Below, one piece after another: positions 55,501 through 63,152 of a stretch of DNA of 64,000 nt. The notes beneath the pieces are model-generated. The model worked only from the letters and a program-made list of their open reading frames with translations, was not told the DNA's origin and made no database searches. Location: positions 89,064,823 through 89,128,822 of the forward strand of contig CM039463.1 in assembly GCA_022414725.1 (NCBI GenBank). The letters run 5' to 3'. The first letter of the stretch is position 1, and the number at the start of each line of letters is the position of its first letter. The DNA is from Microglena sp. YARC (Eukaryota; Chlorophyta; Chlorophyceae; Chlamydomonadales; Chlamydomonadaceae). Made by a program: the position numbers and the translations under genes.

Positions 55501-58500
55501 CGTACAACATAAGTACATACTACGTACAACATAAGTACATAATACATAGTACAAAATAACATACATACGTACAACATAAGTACATAACTACGTACATAAT
55601 AATACGTACGTAAACATAATACGTACAACATAATAATACGTACATAAGTACATACTACGTACCAACATAAGTAATACGTACAACATAAGTACATTAATAC
55701 GTACAACATAAGTACATACTACGTACATAAACATAAGTACATACTAAGTACGTACAACATAAGTACATAATACGTACAACATAAGTAAATAAGTACATAA
55801 TACGTACAACATAAGTACATAATACGTACAACATAAGTACATACTACGTACAACATAAGTACATACTACGTACAACATAAGTACATAATACGTACAACAT
55901 AAGTACATACTACGTACAACATAAGTACATAATACGTACAACATAAGTACATAATACGTACAACATAAGTACATAATACGTACAACATAAGTACATAATA
56001 CGTACAACATAAGTACATAATACGTACAACATAAGTACATATACGTACAACATAAGTACATTAATACGTACAACATAAGTACATAATACGTACAACATAA
56101 GTACATAATACGTACAACATAAGTACATAATACGTACAACATAAGTACATAATACGTACAACATAAGTACATAATACGTACAACATAAGTACTAATACGT
56201 ACAACATAAGTACATAATACGTACAACATAAGTACATAATACGTACAACATAAGTACATAATACGTACAACATAAGTACATAATACGTACAACATAAGTA
56301 CATAATACGTACAACATAAGTACATAATACGTACAACATAAGTACACATAATACGTACAGTACATAAGTACATAATACGTACAACATAAGTACATAATAC
56401 GTACAACATAAGTACATAATACGTACAAACATAAGTACATAATACGTACAACATAAGTACATAATACGTACAACATAAGTACATAATACGTACAACATAA
56501 GTACAATACTACGTACAACATAAGTACGATACGTACAACAATTAGTAACTATACAACATAAGTACAACATAAGTACATAATACGTACAACATAAGTACAT
56601 AATACGTACAACATAAGTACATAATACGTACAACATAAGTACATAATACGTACAACATAAGTACATAATACGTACAACATAAGTACATAATACGTACAAC
56701 ATAAGTACATACTACGTACAACATAAGTACATACTACGTACAACATAAGTACATACTACGTACAACATAAGTAACATAAGTACTACGTACAACATAAGTA
56801 CATAATACGTACAACATAAGTACATAATACGTACAACATAAGTACATAATACGTACAACATAAGTACATAATACGTACAACATAAGTACATACTACGTAC
56901 AACATAAGTACATAATACGTACAACATAAGTACATAATACGTACAACATAAGTACGTACTACGTACAACATAAGTACATACTACGTACAACATAAGTACA
57001 TACTACGTACAACATAAGTACGTAATACGTACAACATAAGTACATACTACGTACAACATACGTACATACTACGTACAACATAAGTACATACTACGTACAA
57101 CATAAGTACATAATACGTACAACATAAGTACATAATACGTACAACATAAGTACATAATACGTACAACATAAGGACATAAGATACATACAACATAAGGACA
57201 CAAGATACATACAACATAAGGACAAAAGGACATAAGTATTTTGCCTACCACTGGACTGTAACATAAGTACATAACATACATACATTACGGTACAGTCATT
57301 CAAAACTTAATCATTACGGTAGAGTCATTCAAAGAGTCATTCAGTATACATTACGGTAGAGTCATACAAATCTTAATCATGCTGGAAGCAGATTTGAGGG
57401 TCCCCCTAAACAACCCTGATAGTAACCAGTGTCAATGTGGCAACATGCTGCTCTTAATTAATTCCCTTTGGGGAATTGGGGTGCTACTAGCAGATTTGCC
57501 CCCCCAGCCCCCCATAACATACATGCATGCGTTGGTTGTAACTCACTTGTCTTAGCTTCTGCTGGTCCTTGGCCTTGCCACTCTGCTCTGATTCAACACT
57601 GCTTTGTACAGCCTCCAGCTCAGCTCGGGTCCCTGCCAACTCAGTGGTAGCCATTGCCAGCCTGGCTTCCAGGCTGGCGACGTTTTTGGCTGCGCTGGCA
57701 CTCTGAACAGCCGACGCTGTGGCACCTTCGGCTTGCACCCGCATTTGTGCCAACTCCGCCTCTGCCCTCTCAACCCCCTCCTCTAGCTCCCCCACTCGCG
57801 CTGTCGCAGCTACCTCCCTTTCTTGTGAAGCTTCCAGTAGGGCCCGAGCCGCCGCCAGGTCAGACTGCAAGGAGGCATGCCCGTGCTCAGACTGCAGGGC
57901 GGAGTCCAGCCTGGACTGGGCAGACTCAAGTTGGCTACGCAGATCCGAGGTTTCAGATTCGTAGATCTTTCTCAATCCTGCCAAAGCAGCCTCAGACTCA
58001 TCCAGAGCATTGCGCAGCTCCTCGGTATCCTCTTCCAACTCAGAGACAGCCGCCTTTGCCTCCCTCTCGGCCTGGGAGGCCACCTGGAAAGGCATTGGAA
58101 ATTGGAAATTCTTACACCTTGCCACGTGGCATTGGAAATTGTAAATTCATACACCTTGCCACGGGGCGTGAGTTTGAAGGAACCCTCCCGTTCACTTGCA
58201 CTGGGGAATGGTTACTATGATGGGTTTTGGTTTCGCAGTCCACTACTGCGCCCGAGCTTGGACTACCGCGCGACAGCACCGAGGGAAGTTCTCTACCTCC
58301 TACAAGGTGGGAGGAGATATTGGGGAACCTGGACAGGAATTTATTATATTACATGAAGTTGTCATCCACCGACCGTTGTTGACCCCAGACAAGCCCGCTC
58401 CACAACATCTGGGAGGGGTCTTCCAAGTAATCTTCAAAATAAGATAAGCAATGGACATTTCAAATCAACAAAAGCAAAGGAACAAACGGACAGACAAGCA

Positions 58501-60068
58501 AAGGCGGAACAAAGTTGCCTCAAACTGGCAGGCCACCTGGACATGAATGTTTAGACGTGCTTCAACAAGAAAAACAAAACAACAGACAAAGACAGACTAG
58601 AAAAGGCTCTCAGCATGGGATGCCACGAGGACAGGAATGTATGAACGTTTCAAACAAACAAAAGCAAAGGAACAAACGGAGAGACAAACATAGGCAGACG
58701 TTAGTTGTCTTAGCCTGGGAGGCCACCTCGACATGAATGTATAGACGTACTTCAAACAGGCAAAACAAGACAACAGACAAAAACAGACTAAGAAAGGCGA
58801 ACTTGAACGCTCTCAGCCTGGGAGGCCACCTGGACGGGATTGTGTACACATGTTGAACAAACAAAAGCAAAGGAACAGACGGAGACGGACTAACAAAGGC
58901 AAACATACACACGAAACAGTGGAGACAAGCGTAGACAAAGCAAGTAAGCAAGTAAGAAAGCAAGCAAGCAAGCAAACCCGTCCCCACTGAATTCAGGCTT
59001 GGCCTACAAGGATAACCCTGGTCAACACCCTATTGTCTGGGTTCTACATTCCCAACTTGAAAGCTTCCTGAAGCTCTTGCTGCCATTTCTACAAGCGGGA
59101 ATGTACCTCAGCCATAGGACCCTGTACACCCCATCCTGTATCCTGGCAACATAAGGCCTTTGAATCTAGCCCCCCACCCACCCACCCACACCCACCCACC
59201 CACACCTTACCCATTGAACACACAAACACACAAATTCTCACATGACCCCCCCCCCCCCCCCCCCCCTCCCACACACACACACACCTCCCCCACCTTGAAA
59301 GCCTCATGAGTCTCCTGAAGCTCTTGCTGGCATTCTTTCAAGCGGGAGTGTGCCTTGGCAGCAGCAGCCTCCTGCAAAGCCACGCTAGCCTCCAACTCTT
59401 TGCTTCTTGATTGCAAGTCGACAGAATCTGCCAGCTTCCTAATAATAACGACAACAAGTGGTGTGTGTTTTATGTGTTTAGGAAGCTTCTTGATTGCAAG
59501 TCGACAGAATCTGCCAGCTTATTAATGATAATGACAATATGTGGTGTGTGTTTTATGTGTTTAGGCAGCTTCTTGATTGCAAGTCGCCAGCTTCCTAATA
59601 ATAATGACAATACGTGGTGTGTGTTTTATGTGTTCAGGCAGCTTCTTGATTGCAAGTCGACAGCTTCCTAATAATAATGACAATAAGTGGTGTGTGTTTT
59701 ATGTGTTTAGGCAGCTTCTTGATTGCAAGTCGCCAGCTTCCTAATAATAATGACAATAAGTGGTGTGTGTTTTACGTGTTTAAACAGCTTCTTTGCAGCA
59801 AGAAGTGGTGTGTGCTTATGTTGACACAGCTATGTTGATCACACTGAGTGGTGTGCTGATCACACACAAAGTGGTGTGCTGATAACACAAAGTGGTGCGC
59901 TGTCTTGCATACAGGCCGCTAGAAAAGAGGTACGTGCATACATGAAAACATGTATACAATAAATACATGTCACGCCTAATGACGAGGCGTGAGGTTGAGG
60001 AGGCAGCCTGTTTGCTTGCTATGTGGCAAGAAATGGTAGAGAATAGGTGTTGGCATACATGAAGACGT

Positions 60069-60107
<39 letters not shown>

Positions 60108-60872
60108 GTGTGTTACAGTCTATTTCTCACTCTCTGCCAACTTTCCTAGAACTTGTTTTGTCAAGGCCACCCATGCGACTCAATAAATGGTGTTGCCAAG
60201 ACCACCCATTATACTCAAGACATGGAACACCAGGATCGTTTCCAAGGAAATGAACCAGTGTCTTTACGTTGCATCATAGCCTTTGTAGTGCTACTAGCAG
60301 CTGTTTTGGCCCCCAAACTCACATGGATCTAATGTAGTACTCTCACTACACCAAGGTACATTTAGCACTGATTCTATAAGAAATTGAAATTGTTACATCC
60401 AAGTAATGTGCCACTCTCAGGACATGAAGTTAAGGTCACCACTGCGTAAGCCGAACTAGTAGTCACCATTAGCCCTTATTCTACAGGTAGTAACTTATAG
60501 CCATTCAGCGGATCATCCAGGAATCGATTTTTCAAATGAGTTCGTAGTTGGTAGTTTGTGGTTCAGATTTGGCCTGGAATTCTGTAAAATCTAAGAATCC
60601 TGGGAGAGCTGTCGTACATTTGGCCTGAAAAAGCTGAGGTACAACCTTGTTTCCCAAATGATACATTGAACAGCTATAAAGAAAACCCCGTGAAACACGC
60701 ACCCTTCAGCCTCGGCCAGTTGCTGCTCTAGGTCGAGAACCTGCGCCTGGGCTGCAGCAACACGCTCAGCACCCTCCTGCAGCTGCTTAGCAGCTTCCTC
60801 GGCCTTGGAATTGGAGGTCTGTAAATTTTGACGAAGCACTTGTGATACCTCAGCCTCGCCATCTAGTTGGGA
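43320..60872 (-). CDS. GOLGA5: Golgin-84-like coiled-coil Golgi tether (partial, 9 exons)
   Basis: Nine minus-strand exons (60872-60703, 59438-59294, 58083-57547, 52294-52178, 50400-49222, 48780-48601, 47513-47409, 46103-45947, 43591-43320) splice in phase at every junction, giving about 953 codons. The 5' exon(s) were not found. Almost the whole product is heptad-rich Glu/Gln/Leu/Ala coiled coil. The last exon gives [24 protein letters not shown], then the hydrophobic anchor [20 protein letters not shown] nine residues from the stop region. This layout and the pre-anchor segment match golgin-84 (family RVKRAAGTIDRFSIRLGIFLRRYP plus anchor). Golgin-84 is a tail-anchored tether that captures intra-Golgi COPI vesicles. 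Exon 5 adds a Gly/Ala/Val-rich stretch ([20 protein letters not shown]). CASP is the main alternative identity. Confidence 0.8.
43600..43980 (-). repeat. Duplicated 5' half of golgin exon 9
   Basis: 43725-43830 repeats the exon 9 start ([20 protein letters not shown] on the minus strand) about 231 bp upstream of the real one. A third, shorter copy starts at about 43930. The intervening GGTTTGGTGAGGATAGGAGC is shared. Confidence 0.85.
44038..44812. repeat. GAGGTA/(GA)n purine array, 0.8 kb
   Basis: AGAGGTAGAGAGGTAGAGGT-type repeats, a GATAGGTA subblock (44425-44465) and a pure (GA)n tract (44665-44735). Ser/Leu/Tyr-rich frames on the minus strand are artefacts. Confidence 0.95.
44856..45540 (+). 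pseudogene. LINE reverse-transcriptase C-terminal fragment
   Basis: Plus-strand frames read [20 protein letters not shown], then [12 protein letters not shown] (44930-45050), then after a frameshift [20 protein letters not shown] (stop where the family has Tyr), then [12 protein letters not shown] and TSWRADI with a stop at 45522. This is the thumb and C-terminal part of a non-LTR (LINE) polymerase. One frameshift and one stop make it dead. It lies antisense in the golgin intron before exon 9 and differs from family L3. Confidence 0.85.
45523..45865. other. LINE 3' flank and intron sequence
   Basis: Downstream of the LINE stop, with a poly-C tract at 45700-45725. No coding signal. Confidence 0.5.
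45866..45907. repeat. (GA)n microsatellite
   Basis: About 21 AG units just inside the golgin intron after the exon 8 donor. Confidence 0.95.
45947..46103 (-). CDS. GOLGA5: Golgin exon 8
   Basis: Acceptor GAATTGCGCAG|GCATCTC and donor GGCCCAG|GTACCT bound an exon of 157 nt (phase 0 in, 1 base out). [20 protein letters not shown]...[12 protein letters not shown]. This is a non-coiled linker. Confidence 0.78.
46190..46336 (-). repeat. Duplicated acceptor and 5' half of golgin exon 8
   Basis: GTTTGCGCAG|GTATCTCATTCCAGTGGTGGCACC (minus strand, 46306 downward) copies the exon 8 start, then diverges with a stop (GAGATGGGCTAG). Confidence 0.8.
46337..46473. mobile_element. Palindromic MITE, family P4, copy 2
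   Basis: AGGAACCGGCATATCATATG...TGATATCACGTTGCCGTTCCCT, with the interior shared with 41105-41241. Confidence 0.6.
46547..46690. other. Intron sequence, CA-rich
   Basis: Contains ACACACAGGCACACA runs and the ragged start of the exon 7 array. Confidence 0.5.
46690..47408 (-). repeat. Array of about 187-bp units copying golgin exon 7
   Basis: Units start near 46779, 46966, 47153 and 47338 (GGAGTGAAAGATGGGTCRTTTC) and contain, on the minus strand, an acceptor-like [31 protein letters not shown] and a donor AAGA|GTGAGTG. They are whole exon-intron unit duplications. Confidence 0.85.
47409..47513 (-). CDS. GOLGA5: Golgin exon 7 (35 codons)
   Basis: Acceptor CACTCCCCAG|GCGCATG and donor GAAAAGA|GTGAGT bound an exon of 105 nt, phase 0-0. 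[20 protein letters not shown]...SDVVRKR. It is one of several near-copies in an array. I chose it because it has both the best acceptor and the best donor. Confidence 0.7.
47520..47935 (-). repeat. Partial upstream copies of golgin exon 7 with GT-rich spacers
   Basis: Three copies of GCTGCATGTATGCTGCCTCA...GCTCTTGC.T.TCATG (about 47641, 47749 and 47877) carry the exon 7 acceptor side ([11 protein letters not shown]) on the minus strand, separated by GGGGGTATG and TGTGTGG runs. Confidence 0.75.
48054..48540 (-). repeat. Three downstream tandem copies of golgin exon 6 units
   Basis: Exon-like blocks 48420-48540, 48235-48355 and 48054-48174 repeat the 3' two-thirds of exon 6 with its donor at 181-185 bp spacing. 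They still read [17 protein letters not shown]. With the obvious acceptor (TCCAG|GAGTAGC) each is 121 nt and would put a TAG in frame after exon 6, so normal inclusion would truncate the protein. Confidence 0.85.
48601..48780 (-). CDS. GOLGA5: Golgin exon 6 (60 codons)
   Basis: Acceptor CACCATCTAG|GTTGAT and donor CCGGAG|GTGGGT bound an exon of 180 nt, phase 0-0. [20 protein letters not shown]...[16 protein letters not shown]. Confidence 0.88.
48890..49055 (+). repeat. Dispersed repeat G6, right-half copy
   Basis: GTGCGACACGTCGCCATTCC...CCCGGCTAAACTAGTCAGAAAT matches 30955-31100. Confidence 0.7.
49130..49215. repeat. (GAT)n microsatellite
   Basis: GATGATGATGATG and GCTGCTGCTG runs immediately after the exon 5 donor (minus strand). 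Confidence 0.9.
49222..50400 (-). CDS. GOLGA5: Golgin exon 5 (393 codons, internal repeats)
   Basis: Acceptor ACATACATGCAG|GTGCAG and donor AAGCAG|GTAAAA bound an exon of 1179 nt, phase 0-0. In order: [11 protein letters not shown], the Gly/Ala/Val-rich segment, three repeats of about 36 residues of the [20 protein letters not shown] type, an acidic linker, then repeated [14 protein letters not shown] and [13 protein letters not shown] heptad blocks. The repeated blocks suggest growth by internal duplication. Confidence 0.9.
50403..50440 (-). mobile_element. LINE L3 tail forming the exon 5 acceptor
   Basis: Minus reading TTGGCTACCCTCTGGGCTGTGACATACATGCAG in parts matches the L3 end TTTGGCCTACCCCTGGACTG followed by TAACATA. 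The final ACATGCAG is the exon 5 acceptor. Confidence 0.5.
50455..50562. repeat. (ATT)n microsatellites
   Basis: Two ATTATTATT tracts separated by about 30 bp. Confidence 0.9.
50643..51471. mobile_element. 829-bp TIR element flanked by TA
   Basis: Left CCGTAGTGGAGCTTAGGGTT and right (other strand) CCGTAGAAAATGTTAGGGTT form imperfect inverted repeats, each continuing CCCG. TA lies on both sides (50641-50642 and 51472-51473), as for Tc1/mariner/pogo insertions. It carries one open frame (50822-51208, minus) and sits in the golgin intron between exons 4 and 5. Confidence 0.8.
50822..51208 (-). CDS. Small element protein with PIP-box motif
   Basis: 128 codons, ATG to stop, within the 829-bp TIR element. 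An acidic N-terminus with a repeated DTPDLxIxEFDTPDL motif is followed at residues about 47-58 by [12 protein letters not shown]. That fits the PCNA-interacting consensus Q-x-x-[LIM]-x-x-[FY]-[FY] exactly. A Lys/Glu-rich helix ([16 protein letters not shown]) and an AT-hook-like GRPRK follow. Pogo-type transposases are known to carry C-terminal PIP boxes, so this may be the retained tail of a pogo-like transposase, or a small accessory protein. No DDE domain is visible. The identity is inferred, not established. Confidence 0.5.
   Translation of the reverse strand: MEAEVDTPDLVIVEFDTPDLEIAGEKSPDVRVVKIVNVLKDSDGNQKKQTKLDMFFKATLTAEKVEKKKAKEAKRKEEATAAPHAKLARDQPALASKRTPGRPRKLRFLVPSVSPVTSPDGTICKGIQ
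51538..51660 (-). mobile_element. LINE L3 3' end, diverged minus copy
   Basis: GTTACAGTCAAGGGGGACTT, then GCCCAACCTCAGGTAATC, through ACCCAAACAATCG. Confidence 0.55.
51786..52033 (-). repeat. Three partial copies of golgin exon 4 with donors
   Basis: Exon-like blocks end at 51786, 51891 and 51996 (105-bp spacing). On the minus strand they read [44 protein letters not shown] and [18 protein letters not shown], against exon 4 [22 protein letters not shown]. An H2 hairpin end (51945-51990) and P4 MITE ends lie between them. Confidence 0.85.
52030..52162. mobile_element. Palindromic MITE, family P4, copy 3
   Basis: ATCACATGATATCATATATA...ATCATATGATATAAAATTGCCGTTCCCTA. The same right end occurs at 51748-51770, so it was duplicated together with the exon 4 copies. 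Confidence 0.65.
52178..52294 (-). CDS. GOLGA5: Golgin exon 4 (39 codons)
   Basis: Acceptor CTGGCACAG|GCACGTG and donor GAGCAG|GTAAGA bound an exon of 117 nt, phase 0-0. [20 protein letters not shown]...[11 protein letters not shown]. Confidence 0.85.
52317..52870. repeat. GGGT/GGAT arrays with a duplicated exon 4 start
   Basis: (GTGG)n at 52318-52350, a poly-G/(GT)n tract at 52480-52520 and (GGAT)n at 52560-52800. Embedded at 52404-52457 is a copy of the exon 4 acceptor and start (minus: CACAG|GCTTGTGAGATGATTG, peptide [13 protein letters not shown]). Confidence 0.9.
52871..53436. other. Golgin intron sequence
   Basis: Contains a perfect palindrome, CGTGTGCTGTACTTCGAGAAGTACAGCACACG in two halves around 53040-53071, and ATACGCCGTAT repeats. 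No coding signal. Confidence 0.5.
53437..53560 (+). mobile_element. LINE L3 3' end with ACATAAGT tail
   Basis: ACGATTGTTTGGGGTTCAGT, CACGGTTGGGCAAGTTCC and CTACCCCTGGACTGTAACATAAGTTCATAAC in segments. It is the best-preserved 3' UTR copy and is interrupted by the TIR element that follows. Confidence 0.75.
53567..54156. mobile_element. 590-bp TIR element
   Basis: The left end ACAGCTTGTTTCCAACTAGT and the right end, reading ACAGCTTGTTCCCAACCAGT on the other strand, continue as GGGTCCGGTTAAG inverted repeats of about 35 bp. A second nested inverted copy lies at 54064-54150. A 31-codon frame (53863-53958, plus; [16 protein letters not shown]...GKKRNKR) preceded by TGACGTCACG may be the start of a lost transposase. 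Confidence 0.75.
54165..57200. repeat. 3-kb satellite ACATAAGTACATAATACGTACA (22 bp)
   Basis: About 130 units in two main variants (CATAATACGTA and CATACTACGTA), with sporadic insertions and deletions. At its right end (57236-57262) the sequence reads CCTACCACTGGACTGTAACATAAGTACATAAC, a truncated L3 LINE 3' end whose tail is in register with the array. It fills the golgin intron between exons 3 and 4. Cys/Tyr/Val-rich frames are artefacts. Confidence 0.95.
57236..57262 (+). mobile_element. Truncated LINE L3 3' end at the array border
   Basis: TTTTGCCTACCACTGGACTG followed by TAACATAAGTACATAACATAC, the element tail passing into repeat-like sequence. Confidence 0.75.
57547..58083 (-). CDS. GOLGA5: Golgin exon 3 (179 codons)
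   Basis: Acceptor GCCTTTCCAG|GTGGCC and donor AGACAA|GTGAGT bound an exon of 537 nt, phase 0-0. Continuous heptads from [20 protein letters not shown] to [14 protein letters not shown]. Confidence 0.92.
58095..58880 (-). repeat. Copies of the golgin exon 3 acceptor and start (about 100 bp)
   Basis: CAGCCTGGGAGGCCACCTGGAC and variants occur at about 58523, 58612, 58712, 58819 and in the real exon border (58070-58086), spaced by CAAACAAAAGCAAAGGAACA. On the minus strand each is ..TGTCCAG|GTGGCCTCCCAGGCTG, the exon 3 start. A CTTGCCACGTGGCATTGGAAATT direct repeat lies at 58090-58165. Confidence 0.85.
59150..59290. repeat. CCCACCCA, poly-C and (CA)n
   Basis: Low-complexity sequence immediately after the exon 2 donor (minus strand). 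Confidence 0.85.
59294..59438 (-). CDS. GOLGA5: Golgin exon 2
   Basis: Acceptor ATTATTAG|GAAGCTGG and donor TTCAAG|GTGGGG bound an exon of 145 nt. Its first base completes the Gly codon of exon 1. [20 protein letters not shown]...[12 protein letters not shown]. Confidence 0.85.
59440..59800 (-). repeat. Copies of the golgin exon 2 acceptor and start (about 85-100 bp)
   Basis: Four further copies of CTTCTTGATTGCAAGTCG...CCAGCTTCCTAATAATAATG. On the minus strand each gives ATTATTAG|GAAGCTGGCGACTTGCAA, the acceptor and first codons of exon 2. They are joined by GTGGTGTGTGTTTTATGTGT. Confidence 0.92.
59962..60035 (+). repeat. Family H2 hairpin repeat, copy 5
   Basis: CAATAAATACATGTCACGCC, TAATGACGAGGCGTGAGG, then TTGAGGAGGCAGCCTGTTTG. 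The ACGCCT...AGGCGT stem is perfect here. Confidence 0.7.
60068..60112. repeat. (GT)n microsatellite
   Basis: About 22 GT units with one GC interruption, in golgin intron 1. Confidence 0.95.
60703..60872 (-). CDS. GOLGA5: Golgin exon 1 found
   Basis: Acceptor GCACGTGCAG|TCCCAACTAG and donor GCTGAAGG|GTGCGTG bound an exon of 170 nt (phase 0 in, 2 bases out). Coiled coil [20 protein letters not shown]...[10 protein letters not shown]. Confidence 0.85.
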
Positions 60873-60879
60873 CTGCACG

Positions 60880-61085
60880 TGCAAGATGGGCAAGAGGTTT
60901 AATTGGTTGGGCTTGGTCAGATGCCAGACCATCTACTTGGGACTGGTGTAATGCCTCACCCTCACCATGTGGTTGGGAACAGAGTTGGGACTGCACGTGC
61001 AAGGTGGGCAATATGTTTGGTTAGTTGGGACTGGTTTGATGCCTGACTATCTAGTTGGGACTGCATGCACAAGGTGGGACAGTGG
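60880..61085 (-). repeat. Copies of the golgin exon 1 acceptor and start
   Basis: CTAGTTGGGACTGCACGTGCAAGGTGGGCA-type blocks at about 60927, 60980, 61025 and 61052 repeat the real border at 60862-60890 (minus: GTGCAG|TCCCAACTAGATGG). Confidence 0.85.
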
Positions 61086-61111
61086 ATAGGGTAATTTGGT
61101 CAGGCTCGATA

Positions 61112-61114
<3 letters not shown>

Positions 61115-61187
<73 letters not shown>
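61115..61187. repeat. (TA)n microsatellite, tail of M1 copy d
   Basis: About 36 TA units ending at CTAGTAAGGCAGCCCGTGTG. Confidence 0.95.
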
Positions 61188-61188
<1 letters not shown>

Positions 61189-61860
61189 TAGTAAGGCAGC
61201 CCGTGTGGCCGTTGGCCACACCTGTCGGGATGTAACCAGCAAAAACAATGCCCCCCCCCCCCCCCCCCCCCCCCCCAACACACACACACACACTTACCCA
61301 TCGAACATACACAAGTACGAATGCTCACATACCCCCCCACATCCACACCACCACCCACAACACACACCACCCTCGGTTGATCTCCTCCCCTCCCATCTAC
61401 CCCATGCTTGCCTGCCTCCGCCATTAATTAACACATACACTTCCTTCCTCTCACAGTCCCCCCCCCCCTCCTTTTCTTAACCCCCACCTCGACCCCCTTT
61501 TTTTCTCCCCAGCACAAATAAAACACACACATGCTCCCTTACCTCTCCCCACGGCTTCCCTGGTGAGAAAAGTGGACTTGCGCAATCGCAAAGCTCATAC
61601 CTTAAGCTTCCTCTTCGTGTAGACGGAAACAATCCGGTCAACTTAATCTTCACTTGGGCACATGAATTGGTTAATTCATTGAACTCGCGCTCGCAATCAC
61701 ACAATGAGTAGTGACAGGCTTCTCGAAGCAATGGGAAGAGGTTGCAGACATGGGATGAGCAGTGCAAGGGCGAGGACGCTCAGCAAGGCCAGCGTTGACT
61801 GATTGGCAGCCTGGCATGGATATGGCAGCATGGGCTTCCCAATTTCCCGGCAGTCAGATG
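61188..61860 (-). mobile_element. Family M1 element, copy d
   Basis: CTAGTAAGGCAGCCCGTGTGGCCGTTGGCCAC in two parts, then a C/CA-rich section and the GCGCAATCGCAAAGCTCATA block. It is colinear with 31498-32110. The lengths of the C-runs differ between copies. Confidence 0.6.
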
Positions 61861-62109
61861 TTCCTCCTTCCTGATCCGGATCAAGAATTGCGGTACGCAA
61901 AGGGCAGGGCAGGGTATAGCAAGACAGAGTTGACAGGGCGGATGGGGCGGATAGGGCGATGGAGCACAGGTGGAATTTTGATGCATAGGAGTGGAAGTTT
62001 GAAGCGGAGAGACGAAACTGGGAATTTGAATTCTCCGGTCTGGGATGCTCGCCTGACGCCACGCCACCTTCGGTTTGTGATGACGGTCGTGAAGAAGAAG
62101 AAGACGTGT

Positions 62110-63020
62110 ATCTTTATATATATACTTGTATATATATAAATTCTAGGTCGCTAGTTCGCTGCCCATGAGGCCGTTGGACACATTTTTGCGGATCTGGGTT
62201 CTCGCCTTTGAATACGGTACACATACAATCAGGATGTTTCAACCTCAACAACTGAAAAATAGTGACCCCCCCTTACCCCTCCCCTCCTGCCCCCTGGCCG
62301 CACAACACGAATACTCACCTAATTATCCTGACTCCCCACCCTTCTTGCCACACCTGCAAGCACACACACTCAACGTATTCTCCCCCCTCCTCCCCTCCCT
62401 CCCTCCTTTCCTTCTCTCTCTCTCCCTTCTCTCTCTCCCTCCCCTCTTCCCTTCTCTCTCTCCCTCCTCCCCCCCTGCCCCATTCACCCCCTCCGGCGCT
62501 CCCTCCCTCCCCTATCCCTAACCCCTGCACCCACAAACACCCACATACTCCCCTACTTCCCCCTACTGCTGCCCTGCCGCTTCAGCTATGGGCTCCGATG
62601 GTGAAGAAAGGTGAAGGGGACGAAGCACAGGCTGGGGATTCCACCGAATACAACTTGCAGACAACTTGCGGACGTTTGCACACATCCCATCCCCATTTAG
62701 AACACAAGGCCTGCTCAATCGCAAAGCTACATGCCCGACGCTTCTTCTTCAAGCGCAGTTACTCAGTTGGGCGTGCAGACAGGGTAAGTTGTGCAAGGGC
62801 ATGAGCGCTCGGTGAGACAGAATGGCCATGGAGGTCTCAAGAAAGTCAGCTAACTCGCAATACCATGACGAAGACAATGCAATGGTAAGGCAGGATAGCG
62901 AAGTGCACATGCTTGAGCCAAATGGTGGCGACACTCGTAGACGGAGAAGCAAAGCTGACATTTTGAGTTTTCTGCAGCTGTCGGCAGTTTGGTACGGCAA
63001 GCAAACAGACAAACAAATGT
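62110..63020 (-). mobile_element. Family M1 element, copy e
   Basis: TATATATACTTGTATATATATAAA tail (62112-62140), TCGCTAGTTCGCTGCCCATG end, a C/CT-rich section (62260-62530) and the CAATCGCAAAGCTACATGCC block (62715). It is more diverged than copies a and d. Confidence 0.5.
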
Positions 63021-63024
63021 GTGT

Positions 63025-63152
<128 letters not shown>

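Noticed and set aside
53856..57303. Many Cys/Tyr/Val-rich proteins on the minus strand
   Set aside because: They are frames over the 22-bp satellite.
61055..61480. 141-residue Ile/Tyr and Pro/His-rich frame
   Set aside because: It is a translation of (TA)n, poly-C and (CA)n tracts.
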